From Pseudomonas fluorescens (lineage in GTDB: Bacteria; Pseudomonadota; Gammaproteobacteria; Pseudomonadales; Pseudomonadaceae), in assembly GCF_902497895.1 (NCBI RefSeq), contig NZ_CABVHQ010000042.1:1-52595 (forward strand): 52,595 nt of DNA, written 5' to 3'. Under the pieces are notes generated by a model, which did not search any database, had not been told where the DNA came from, and was given only the letters and a program-made list of their open reading frames with translations. How positions within the stretch are numbered: position 1 is the stretch's first letter; every line of letters starts with the position of its first letter. A program made the position numbers and the translations under genes. Shown in pieces: positions 1-7,612 of this stretch.

Positions 1-300
1 GCCGAACGCAGGCGTTGCGCAGGGGGCACCGCGGCAAGGATGCCGCGGTAGCCACCCCCGGCCATGGATGGCCGATGGCGGCGGGCCCCCGGAGCAATGC
101 CGGAGCGAGGGCATGCCGAGCCTAGGCGAGGCACCGAATGGTGGGGCAAAAGCGCTTTGGTTACTTTCGCGCTTTTCGAAAGTGACCCGCTGTAAGAGCG
201 GAACCCTGAGTGGCCGTGACCGCAGAAACGGATATGTACACCAAAGAAAAAACCTGGTCGGCTTTCAGGCCGCCATCCATTTTCTTAAGTGAACAGCATT
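1..300. repeat. Intergenic pseudomonad repeat sequence, no gene supported
   Basis: The first 15 bases resemble the arm of the inverted repeat at 13241-13370 (shared GCCGAACGCAGGC). The next ~250 bases, with runs such as gaaagtgacccgctgtaaga, look like a sequence I recall as common between genes in Pseudomonas genomes and often over-annotated as short ORFs. The reading frames here have arginine- and glycine-rich translations and no convincing start signal, so I call no protein. The repeat identity is from memory of such sequences and is not proven here. Confidence 0.35.
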
Positions 301-348
301 GCGCAATCAGCGGGCTTCTTGAATGGGCTTGAGCGAAACCGAAAAATA

Positions 349-546
349 CTAGCCTCGGCGATAGTCGTCTCCCCGGCGATCATCGTCGCGACGGTCATAC
401 GAATCCCGGTCCTTTTTATGGCGGTGGTCGTGATCATGGCGACCTCCGCGATCACGATCACGATCCCTGTCGTGGTCGTGGTAGACGCATCCCGAGGACG
501 CCAGGACCGCTAATACCAGGGCAAGCATTGAAAATCGAGTAAGCAC
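349..546 (-). CDS. Small His/Asp/Arg-rich lipoprotein
   Basis: A 65-residue predicted lipoprotein. The GTG start (MLTRFSML) has AGGAG six bases upstream. A hydrophobic segment (residues 6-17) ends in the lipobox ASSGC, giving Cys20 as the lipidated residue. Everything after that is almost only H, D, R, K and Y, in repeats such as HDHDRDRDRDR and DHDHRHKKDRD. The mature part should be a highly charged, disordered, surface- or periplasm-facing tail that could bind metal ions, but that function is inference from composition. It lies tail-to-tail with no clear partner; the next gene on the same strand, the kinase, ends after it at 722. Function unknown. Confidence 0.7.
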   Translation of the reverse strand: MLTRFSMLALVLAVLASSGCVYHDHDRDRDRDRGGRHDHDHRHKKDRDSYDRRDDDRRGDDYRRG

Positions 547-721
547 TGTTGTCTCCTTTCGCGCGGGCGCGGGGGGTATCCGCCCGACCCTGTGTAGGAC
601 AATGCTTTGGCTGGTTCGTTAGGTGCCACAACCAAATAAATCACCGCTAGTTGTTGATCCCATGGGAAATTTCAGGAAAACGGCAGCTTGGCTGGCGAAG
701 CAAGTTTCAGCTGAACCTCCA

Positions 722-2515
722 TCATGCTCCTGCAATCTCCAGGGGGATTTCCAGGGTGAAAACAGCGCCCAGGCCTGGTCCATCGCTATGGACGCCAAGG
801 TGTCCATTCATTTCTACGGCGGCGAGTGCGCAACTGTGCAGGCCAAAGCCATGACCTTCCTTGCGAGTGGTGAAACCGTGGGTAAAGATGCGGGTCTTGT
901 TCTCGGCGGCTATCCCTTCGCCCTGGTCTTTGACGCTGAAGCACAGCGTTGCGTTATCAATGATTCTGACGCCCAGGGTCATCATGCGCTGACGGTCGGA
1001 TACCTTGGACATCGCATATTTGGCGTTGCTGATCAGGTTTATCAGGATCAATAGCAGTCGGTGCTTGTCGCCTATGATGGTCGGGGTGTCCTGATAATCC
1101 TTGGTCACCGTGACATGGTGCCGACTCAGGGCTCCGGAATTCATGCGCAAGGCATCTTCAAACAGGTCGACGACCTTCAACGGTTCGACCAGCCTGGCGG
1201 CGCCGGCATAGGCTTGTTGGGTGGAAACGATATCCTTGATGTGATCGACGCTTTTGGTGAGTTGCGCCAGCTCGTCGATGATGCCCGATTGCTCGGCAGC
1301 GATGGCATCCACCAGTTGATTGAGGTAGAGGGGAAGCAGCTGGCCTTTTTTGTCGTGGGTCATGAACGCCCCCAGATCTTCGGCATGCTCGTTCATCAGC
1401 TTCACCGCTTTACCAAGACCCAGGGCTTTGCTGCTGGATAACCTGCGAGTGACCAGATCAGCAGAGATATTGACGCTGTTCAGCACGTTGCCGACATTGT
1501 GCAGCACATTGGTCGCGATTTCCGCCATACCAGCCATCCGCGCCGCATCCACCAGTTCGCGCTCGGCTTCTATCAGTTCGTGGGTGCGCTCCTCCACACG
1601 CTGTTCCAGCCGCTCGTTTGCCGATTGCAAGTCGTTATTCATCTTGTTGATCAATGCATAACTCCGAATCAACCGGCCTGCCAGATACAACAGCAACAGA
1701 GCCATGATGCTGGCGCACACGGCCAGGTAAAGGTGATATTGGCGATCTACCGCAGTCGTTCGCCGTTGTGTCTCGTTCAATAATTCATTGATGCTGTCCA
1801 ACTGTTGGGCGACAGGGATGACGCTAATGCGATCAATAAGGTCGTTGACGATGGGTTGTTCCAGAACTATTGAATTTATATGCTCGACGAATGTATTGAA
1901 TACGGGGTGCTGGATAGCCGGTAGTTGATGTATATGTTCGATTAGTTTTTTTAACTGACTTTCAATTTCTTCGGCTTTTTCATCGGACACGGAGAGTGTA
2001 TATTCGAGCGTCGTCAAGGTAAGATCAAAGACGTTTGATGACGCGGCCAAATAGTCGAGCTGTTGCTTATCCTTGGCATCCTCCAGTAATGCCTGAACGT
2101 CGTCTTCTGCCACCGGCAGGGCATCCAGAGCAGTGCGTAATGCCCTGTTATGCTGTTGAAATTGCTCGACCAGTTGGGTCTTGTTTTTTACCGCATCCAG
2201 ATAACCCTGTCGTCGAGCTTGCCAAAGCACTGGAAGGGCTCCTGAATTATTGAGGTTCTCCAACTGCTCCCATCGACTGTTCGATTCGGCTGGGGCTCCC
2301 AGCAGCAGATTGTTGTTCAGGCCGGTTTTTGCTCTGAGGATTTTGACATTCCAGTTCGCATCAAATTGCTTGAGTTGACGGACAAAGTCCCGCGACTCAA
2401 AGTAAGTCGACGTTTCATACGAGTACGACTTGATGAGCAAAAACACCAGTGCCGTGAAAAGAACCAGGGTTGTCGCGGCAAGCGCAGACCATTTGTAAAT
2501 GCTGGGCGCTTTCAT
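722..2515 (-). CDS. Membrane sensor histidine kinase, orphan
   Basis: About 597 residues from ATG at 2515 (MKAPSIYKW), chosen over a start 63 bases upstream because AAGGA precedes it and TM1 then begins near residue 10. Layout: TM1 ~10-29; a long, mostly helical extracytoplasmic region ~30-258 without cysteines; TM2 ~260-280; a coiled coil with QRVEERTHEL ~305-320; a dimerisation/phospho-acceptor segment with NVLHNVGNVLNSV, His339 being the likely phosphorylated residue; then the ATPase domain with N box NLISNAKYAM (~492-502), G1 DQGEGI (~530) and G2 GHGFGLH (~554). This HNVGN-type acceptor differs from the usual HELRTP. No response regulator is adjacent, so its partner is unknown. An ANR/FNR-like box lies 165 bases upstream (2680-2693), which may link it to oxygen limitation (inference). 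Confidence 0.88.
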   Translation of the reverse strand: MKAPSIYKWSALAATTLVLFTALVFLLIKSYSYETSTYFESRDFVRQLKQFDANWNVKILRAKTGLNNNLLLGAPAESNSRWEQLENLNNSGALPVLWQARRQGYLDAVKNKTQLVEQFQQHNRALRTALDALPVAEDDVQALLEDAKDKQQLDYLAASSNVFDLTLTTLEYTLSVSDEKAEEIESQLKKLIEHIHQLPAIQHPVFNTFVEHINSIVLEQPIVNDLIDRISVIPVAQQLDSINELLNETQRRTTAVDRQYHLYLAVCASIMALLLLYLAGRLIRSYALINKMNNDLQSANERLEQRVEERTHELIEAERELVDAARMAGMAEIATNVLHNVGNVLNSVNISADLVTRRLSSSKALGLGKAVKLMNEHAEDLGAFMTHDKKGQLLPLYLNQLVDAIAAEQSGIIDELAQLTKSVDHIKDIVSTQQAYAGAARLVEPLKVVDLFEDALRMNSGALSRHHVTVTKDYQDTPTIIGDKHRLLLILINLISNAKYAMSKVSDRQRMMTLGVRIIDNATLCFSVKDQGEGIAAENKTRIFTHGFTTRKEGHGFGLHSCALAAVEMNGHLGVHSDGPGLGAVFTLEIPLEIAGA

Positions 2516-2679
2516 CTTGGTCGGGTCCTTTGCGAGGTAGCACCAGGAAAGGTCTTTCCCGACGGTATAGAAAACCAATCACTGCACGAGCGTGAGAGTA
2601 GCGTTCTTTTATGGAGCGTGACAGGAAGATGGCGTCAATTATTTTTGTTCCTGGTTGGCATCGAATCATTTGCAAACCA

Positions 2680-2693
2680 TTGATATGTGTCAA
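2680..2693. promoter_or_regulatory. Candidate ANR/FNR/DNR box
   Basis: TTGATATGTGTCAA matches the TTGAT-N4-ATCAA consensus of ANR/DNR/FNR sites at nine of ten defined positions. It lies in the 525-base gap (2516-3040) between the divergent histidine-kinase and phosphatase genes, 165 bases from the kinase start and 348 bases from the phosphatase start, so the kinase is the likelier target. I see no other recognisable element in this gap. Binding is inferred from sequence only. Confidence 0.5.
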
Positions 2694-3040
2694 ATACCTT
2701 GGATCGTCATGGTGGCTTGAGGCGCCAGCGCGTAGCTATAGCTTGAGTACGTTGCTGGCAGTCTTCTCCAGTCTGATCGACTATCGGGAGCGAGGGCTGG
2801 CTTGAAATCCTGTGAACTCGTTTCACGCAAAGGCGCACCTGACTCACCTGCCGCCAGCCTGTTGCGTGAGACGCTGCTGAACCCGGATTTAGACTGAGCG
2901 GGACGCAGCGGGTGCCGCCGATCAGACTGGCGAGCTACGTACAGCTGAGCAAATCAGAATTAAAAGGGGCCATAATGAAGATGTGATGTGGGGAGGCGTC
3001 ATGTGAACCATCGATTTTTGGGTGGGTGACGGGAGTCAGC

Positions 3041-3760
3041 GTGAACGAAGTTCAACGCTTCAATATCAACACCACCGGCCGTGATTTTGCGGTGGGTGAC
3101 ATCCACGGCCATTTCACCAGGCTGCAAGCGGCGCTTGATGCCATCGACTTCGATCCGGCAGTCGACCGCCTGTTCAGCGTCGGCGATCTGGTTGATCGTG
3201 GTCCCGAGTCGCTGGATGTTGATACCTGGCTTCTGCGCAAGCCCTGGTTCCATGCGGTTCGCGGCAACCATGAGCAAATGACAATCGACTCGTACAACGC
3301 AGGAAGGACAAGTGATCAGTGCGCAATGCACTTCATCAATGGCGGCGCATGGTTCTACGGGCTTTCACGTGTCGAGCAGGCCTGTTACTCAAACCTTTTC
3401 GCGGAATTGCCACTGGTGATAGAGGTGGAGACTACGAACGGTCTGGTAGGCATTGTTCACGCCGATGTACCCCGCGGCAGCTGGAGCGATCTGATTGAGG
3501 CGCTCGCTGGCGACGATACAGAGGCCGAACACGTGGCGGCCATGTGTCTGTGGTCGCGAAGGCGAATCACCAACGAAAACCACGACAGTGTAAGCGACAT
3601 CCGGGCAGTCATTGTCGGCCATACTGTGGTGCACCAGCCTGTGGTGTTGGGCAATGTTTACTACATAGATACCGGCGTTTGTATGGGCGGCCACTTCACG
3701 TTGATGGAGCTGTCCACGCTTGAGTGCTACCCGACGATCACTTCGAAACGGCGCCTGTAG
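3041..3760 (+). CDS. PPP-family serine/threonine protein phosphatase (PrpA/PrpB-like)
   Basis: About 239 residues from GTG at 3041, chosen because GGGAG lies five bases upstream; an in-frame GTG at 3026 has a poorer site. The metallophosphatase motifs are all present: GDIHGH (~19-24), GDLVDRG (~48-54), GNHE (~75-78), VHAD near the middle and GHTVVH toward the end. These make the two-metal catalytic centre of bacterial PPP phosphatases like E. coli PrpA/PrpB, which dephosphorylate proteins in the cytoplasm. It is divergent from the histidine kinase but shares no evident operon. Oddity: its TAG stop (3758-3760) lies inside the left arm of a REPIN, so the native C-terminus may have been changed by that element. 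Confidence 0.88.
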   Translation: MNEVQRFNINTTGRDFAVGDIHGHFTRLQAALDAIDFDPAVDRLFSVGDLVDRGPESLDVDTWLLRKPWFHAVRGNHEQMTIDSYNAGRTSDQCAMHFINGGAWFYGLSRVEQACYSNLFAELPLVIEVETTNGLVGIVHADVPRGSWSDLIEALAGDDTEAEHVAAMCLWSRRRITNENHDSVSDIRAVIVGHTVVHQPVVLGNVYYIDTGVCMGGHFTLMELSTLECYPTITSKRRL

Positions 3761-3855
3761 GAGCGAGCTTGCTCGCGATGGACTCAAAGGCGGCTCGTTT
3801 ATCCAGAAAACACGCGTTATCGTTAACGTCCATCGCGAGCAAGCTCGCTCCTACA
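3756..3855. repeat. REPIN (paired inverted REP elements)
   Basis: A 27-base arm at 3756-3782 (beginning tgtaggagcgagcttgctcg) is repeated as a perfect reverse complement at 3829-3855, with 46 bases between. Each arm contains the internal palindrome GAGCGAGCTTGCTCGC. This is a widely seen REP type of fluorescent pseudomonads, mobilised by RAYT transposases elsewhere in the genome. It overlaps the end of the phosphatase gene and ends 47 bases before the next ORF. Confidence 0.9.
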
Positions 3856-3902
3856 ATTGGCTTGCGGCCTACCCGACATCTACCTCCACTTGGAGAACTC
3901 TT

Positions 3903-4256
3903 ATGTCTGAAAAGACAGCTTCCCCGGATTCTTCCGAGCAACTCCAGACGACGCTTTCGAAATGGGGTAACGAGGGCGTAGCAGAAGATCTGCAAATCAC
4001 GGCGGCTACCGAGATTCCAGAGTTGTCGAATGCCGAACTGGTCCATCTTCGTATCCGGGTAATTGCCCTGGAAAACCTGGTGATCGCGTTGCTCGCCCAA
4101 GGTTCGGATCAACAGCTGGCCGTCGCCCGCGAAATGGCCTCCTACATCACGCCGAGACCGGGTTTCACCCAGCATCCTCTGACGATTCATGCGGCTTCGC
4201 AGATGGTCGATAGCGTGGATCGTGCGGTGCGATTTCGCAAGCTATCCGAGTCATGA
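3903..4256 (+). CDS. Conserved-looking hypothetical protein
   Basis: 117 residues from ATG at 3903 with GGAGAA upstream. It is soluble and mostly helical: a polar N-terminus rich in S, T and E (~1-40), then an amphipathic stretch around ELVHLRIRVIALENLVIALL (~47-66) likely to form a coiled coil or helical hairpin, and a C-terminal helix ending RFRKLSES. There is no signal peptide or known catalytic motif. It sits between the REPIN and a convergent DUF488 gene, so it is probably monocistronic. I do not recognise the family. Confidence 0.65.
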   Translation: MSEKTASPDSSEQLQTTLSKWGNEGVAEDLQITAATEIPELSNAELVHLRIRVIALENLVIALLAQGSDQQLAVAREMASYITPRPGFTQHPLTIHAASQMVDSVDRAVRFRKLSES

Positions 4257-4287
4257 GCGCGCCAGCAACCCTTATGCCGGACACGTC

Positions 4288-4833
4288 TCAGCTGGCAGCT
4301 GGCGCCGGATAGACCAGCGAATTTCCCAAAGGGGTCGCGGCCGCAGTCAACGTTGCGGGTTCGGCTCTGCCCCGGCCCATCAAATGCACAACCCTCCTGC
4401 CGCGATGGAGAAGGTAGTCCGCGACGATTCTGCGATGACATCGCCACCAGACGGCCTCCGAACACATGATCGCGCATCGCTGGTCCTGACTGAGTTCCTG
4501 CAACCGTAACAAGCCCTGTTCGAATTCTTCGGACAACCCATAATCGGCATAGTTATGGAAACTTTGGTTGATCCAGAATCCATTAATATCTGGTGCCACA
4601 GTTTTTGATTTTTTTCGTAATCCGCCAAGTTCCGGTAGTTGTAGGTAATCGATGTTTTGCGCAGCAAGTGCCTGCGCTAATGTATCCAGATTGAATTGAG
4701 GGTTAGTTCGAGATCGGGGTACGGTACGAATATCCACGACCCGCTCTACCTGCCCTGACTGGAGTAGTTCGATGAACTCGGAAAGGGTCCTGGTGGAATG
4801 ACCTATTGTATAAATAGCTGGAAGTTCGAGCAT
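4288..4833 (-). CDS. DUF488 family protein
   Basis: 181 residues from ATG at 4833. The N-terminus IYTIGHSTRTL, the VVDIRTVPRS segment (~32-41) and the C-terminal CAIMCSEAVWWRCHRRIVADYL region (~120-140) are hallmarks of DUF488, a small cytoplasmic family of unknown biochemical role with conserved Cys/His residues. Length is normal for the family. It converges with the gene at 3903-4256. The SD in front of the ATG is weak. Family assignment is firm; function is unknown. Confidence 0.85.
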   Translation of the reverse strand: MLELPAIYTIGHSTRTLSEFIELLQSGQVERVVDIRTVPRSRTNPQFNLDTLAQALAAQNIDYLQLPELGGLRKKSKTVAPDINGFWINQSFHNYADYGLSEEFEQGLLRLQELSQDQRCAIMCSEAVWWRCHRRIVADYLLHRGRRVVHLMGRGRAEPATLTAAATPLGNSLVYPAPAAS

Positions 4834-5345
4834 TAATCCGGGTCCGAAAGATCAATAGGGCTGACTGGATAATAGTTGATCTCCTTCGTTTGCCGTCACC
4901 TTGAATGCTCAGGTGTCGGGGTTGACTGCTTCACTTCGTTTGATGGTGTTATGCCGGTGAGTATATTCGCAAGGGGGGACAATTCGAGAATTCCCGTTTT
5001 TGGTCAAGAAAAAAATTTATTCAGGCCAGTTTTTTAGACGAAAACGCGATGAGTATTAGACCTGAAAGCTCGCCACGGGAGGGGGTCGTGACCATTATTC
5101 AGGCGGTTTTTTTGTGAAATTGGCCAAAAATAACTGATTTATCTATAGGCATTATTGGTGCTCAAGCCCCATTAAATAAATATTGAACTATAGAAGAAAA
5201 CGGGGACTGAAATTATTTTGATCTGCTGATGGAATAAATTTGCTATGTCCGTGAGTAAGGAGGAGTGTTGATCACATAATTCTAATTAAGAGGCGATGGG
5301 CATCATCGTTACTCATTCCCCAGAGGTCGATCGCTCAGCGAACCC
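4834..5345. other. AT-rich intergenic region upstream of nosR
   Basis: Between the divergent DUF488 and nosR genes lie 512 bases with clearly lower GC than the genes and no supported ORF. nos promoters of pseudomonads usually carry ANR/DNR sites. Here I see only half-sites (TTGAT at 5268-5272, with no matching second half, and TTGAT at 5219-5223), so no operator is called. An AAGGAGGAG purine run at 5257-5265 has no ORF behind it. A NosR or DNR site may be too degenerate to recognise by eye. Confidence 0.4.
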
Positions 5346-7535
5346 ATGCGTGCTTCCAAGCTCTTACTGCCCTGTGTCCTGCGTCCATTTAAATATGGGC
5401 TGTTCATTTTGTTGTGCCTGGTGTTCGGTGGGTTTTGCGGATTACAGGCGAAGGAATACGGAGAAATCGAGCAGCAGCGTATAGAAAAAATCTTCCCAGG
5501 CGGCGCTAGCGTGTCCGCGCCGACAGGCGACTTCAAGGTTCGCACCATCAGCACCGGAGAAAAGGTGCTGGGTTATGTGTTCCAGAGTCAGGACGTGGTG
5601 GCTATTCCGGCCTACTCGGGCAAACCGATCAACATGCAGGTCATCCTCGATGCCGGCGGTGTGATCCAGGATGCCTACGTGCTGGAGCACCATGAGCCGA
5701 TCCTGCTGATTGGCATTCCCGTGGAAAAGCTCCACGCATTCGATGCCAAATACAAGGGGGTCAAGGCCGACCGGAGAGTGGTGGTCGGTCGTTCCAGTGA
5801 TCCCGAGGCGGTGACCGTCGATGGGGTTGCCGGGGCTACGGTGACCGTCATGGTGGTCAATGAAATCATCATGCGCGCTGCGCACAAGGTGGCCGTATCG
5901 CTCAAGCTGGTTGAGGACACGGGCGGTGTGGCGCGCAAGCCCGCCACCGTGCGCGAAGACTTTTTCGAGCCCGCCACCTGGGAGCAAATGACCGGTAATG
6001 GCGCCATTCGCCGCTTGAACCTGACCCGTGGCCAGGTCGACGCAGCCTTCAAGGGCACCGAGGCCGAAGGCATCGACAACGCCAGTCCCGAGCAAGTCGA
6101 TGAGACCTTTATCGAACTCTACGTCGCCGACCTGAATCCACCGGCCATCGGCCGCAATCTGCTGGGCGACAATCAATACCGTTTCCTTATGCAGGATCTC
6201 AAGCCGGGCGAGCAGGCCATCGCCGTGCTGGGACGCGGGATGTTCTCCTACAAGGGCTCGGGCTATGTGCGCGGCGGGATCTTCGACCGGGTACAGTTGC
6301 GCCAGTTCGGCAACATCATCAGCTTCCGCGACATGGACCATCAGCGCCTTTCCGACGTGTTTGCCAAGGGCATGCCCGAGTTCGATGAAATGTCGATTTT
6401 CATTGTGCGCGAACCGGCCCGGTTCGATCCGGGATCACCCTGGTCCCTGGAGCTATTGGTGCGGCGTCAGACCGGTGCGGTTGCCGGTATGTTCAGCAGC
6501 TTCGAACTGTCTTACCAACTGCCTGAGCAATACCTCCTGCGGCCACCGCCCACTGCCGAAGAACTGGCCGCCATCGAGGTCGCCAACCGGCCGACCTGGG
6601 TGAATATCTGGTACCAGAAAGCGTTTCAGATCGGGGTACTGTGCACGGCCCTTGCAGTACTGATGGTGATTTTGTTCCTGCAAGACACCTTTACCAAATA
6701 CCCGCGCTTCCTCCACTGGCTGCGTCGCGTCTATCTGGTCTTCACCGTGGTGTTCATCGGCTGGTATGCCCTGGGGCAGATTTCGGTGGTCAACGTGCTG
6801 ACGTTCGTCCATGCCCTGTTCGAGAACTTCCGCTGGGAACTGTTTCTCACGGACCCGATCATTTTCATCATCTGGACCTTTACCGCCGCCAGCATCCTGC
6901 TCTGGGGCCGTGGCGTGTTCTGCGGCTGGCTGTGCCCGTTCGGCGCCTTGCAGGAGTTGATCAACGAAGCCGCGCGCAAGCTGAAGATTCCGCAATATGA
7001 GTTGCCATTCGCGGTCCATGAGCGGCTGTGGGCGATCAAGTACATCATCCTGCTGCTGCTGTTCGGCATCTCCCTGGAGTCGATGACCACTGCCGAGCAA
7101 TTTGCCGAGGTGGAACCGTTCAAGACCGCCATCACCCTGAAATTCGACCGCCAATGGTGGTTCGTGGCCTACGCGGTGGCGCTGCTGGTGATCAATATCT
7201 TTACCCGCAAGGTCTACTGCCGCTACGTCTGCCCGTTGGGCGCGGCGCTGGCGATTCCGACCAAGCTGCGGCTGTTCGACTGGCTCAAGCGCCGCAAGGA
7301 GTGCGGCACCCCCTGTCAGCTCTGCGCCAAGGAATGCGAGATCCAGGCGATCCACCCGGATGGCCATATCAACGCCAACGAGTGCCATTACTGCCTCGAT
7401 TGCCAGATGACCTATCACAACGAAAACAAATGCCCGCCACTGGTCATCAAGAACAAGCGCAAGACGCGGAGCAAGCCTGCGCCAGTGCTGGATCGCGCTG
7501 AGTTGATTCCGGTTGTGCAAGTGTTCGAGCCCTGA
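5346..7535 (+). CDS. nosR: NosR, membrane flavoprotein for N2O reduction
   Basis: 729 residues. NosR is a membrane flavo-iron-sulfur protein needed for nos transcription and for electron delivery to NosZ. Seen here: an N-terminal hydrophobic signal (~12-35); a periplasmic FMN-binding domain (~80-190) with the SDPEAVTVDGVAGATVT segment containing the covalent-FMN threonine motif; a further periplasmic domain to ~415; then several membrane helices (~425-640) carrying two polyferredoxin-type motifs, CGWLCPFGALQE and CRYVCPLGAAL; and a C-terminal cytoplasmic 4Fe-4S region with CGTPCQLCAKECEI and CHYCLDCQMTYH. Length matches the family. It is first gene of the nos operon, 77 bases before nosZ. Confidence 0.97.
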   Translation: MRASKLLLPCVLRPFKYGLFILLCLVFGGFCGLQAKEYGEIEQQRIEKIFPGGASVSAPTGDFKVRTISTGEKVLGYVFQSQDVVAIPAYSGKPINMQVILDAGGVIQDAYVLEHHEPILLIGIPVEKLHAFDAKYKGVKADRRVVVGRSSDPEAVTVDGVAGATVTVMVVNEIIMRAAHKVAVSLKLVEDTGGVARKPATVREDFFEPATWEQMTGNGAIRRLNLTRGQVDAAFKGTEAEGIDNASPEQVDETFIELYVADLNPPAIGRNLLGDNQYRFLMQDLKPGEQAIAVLGRGMFSYKGSGYVRGGIFDRVQLRQFGNIISFRDMDHQRLSDVFAKGMPEFDEMSIFIVREPARFDPGSPWSLELLVRRQTGAVAGMFSSFELSYQLPEQYLLRPPPTAEELAAIEVANRPTWVNIWYQKAFQIGVLCTALAVLMVILFLQDTFTKYPRFLHWLRRVYLVFTVVFIGWYALGQISVVNVLTFVHALFENFRWELFLTDPIIFIIWTFTAASILLWGRGVFCGWLCPFGALQELINEAARKLKIPQYELPFAVHERLWAIKYIILLLLFGISLESMTTAEQFAEVEPFKTAITLKFDRQWWFVAYAVALLVINIFTRKVYCRYVCPLGAALAIPTKLRLFDWLKRRKECGTPCQLCAKECEIQAIHPDGHINANECHYCLDCQMTYHNENKCPPLVIKNKRKTRSKPAPVLDRAELIPVVQVFEP

Positions 7536-7539
7536 GCCC

Positions 7540-7556
7540 CCTCGTTGCAAACGAGG
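7540..7556. promoter_or_regulatory. Hairpin between nosR and nosZ
   Basis: CCTCGTT-gca-AACGAGG forms a perfect 7-bp stem with a three-base loop directly after the nosR stop, without a T-run. It may stabilise or partly terminate the nosR transcript, so that nosZ gets its own level of expression. The role is inference. Confidence 0.4.
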
Positions 7557-7612
7557 CATCAAGAATCGATTGACTGAGCTATTTCATATCTGCCCCCGAT
7601 GGAGCAAGACCC

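Noticed and set aside
68..292. 74-residue ORF at the left edge
   Set aside because: No SD, unusual composition, and the DNA looks like an intergenic repeat of pseudomonads.
5268..5281. Possible ANR/DNR box TTGATCACATAATT upstream of nosR
   Set aside because: Only the first half matches the consensus; the second half has none of the five expected bases.
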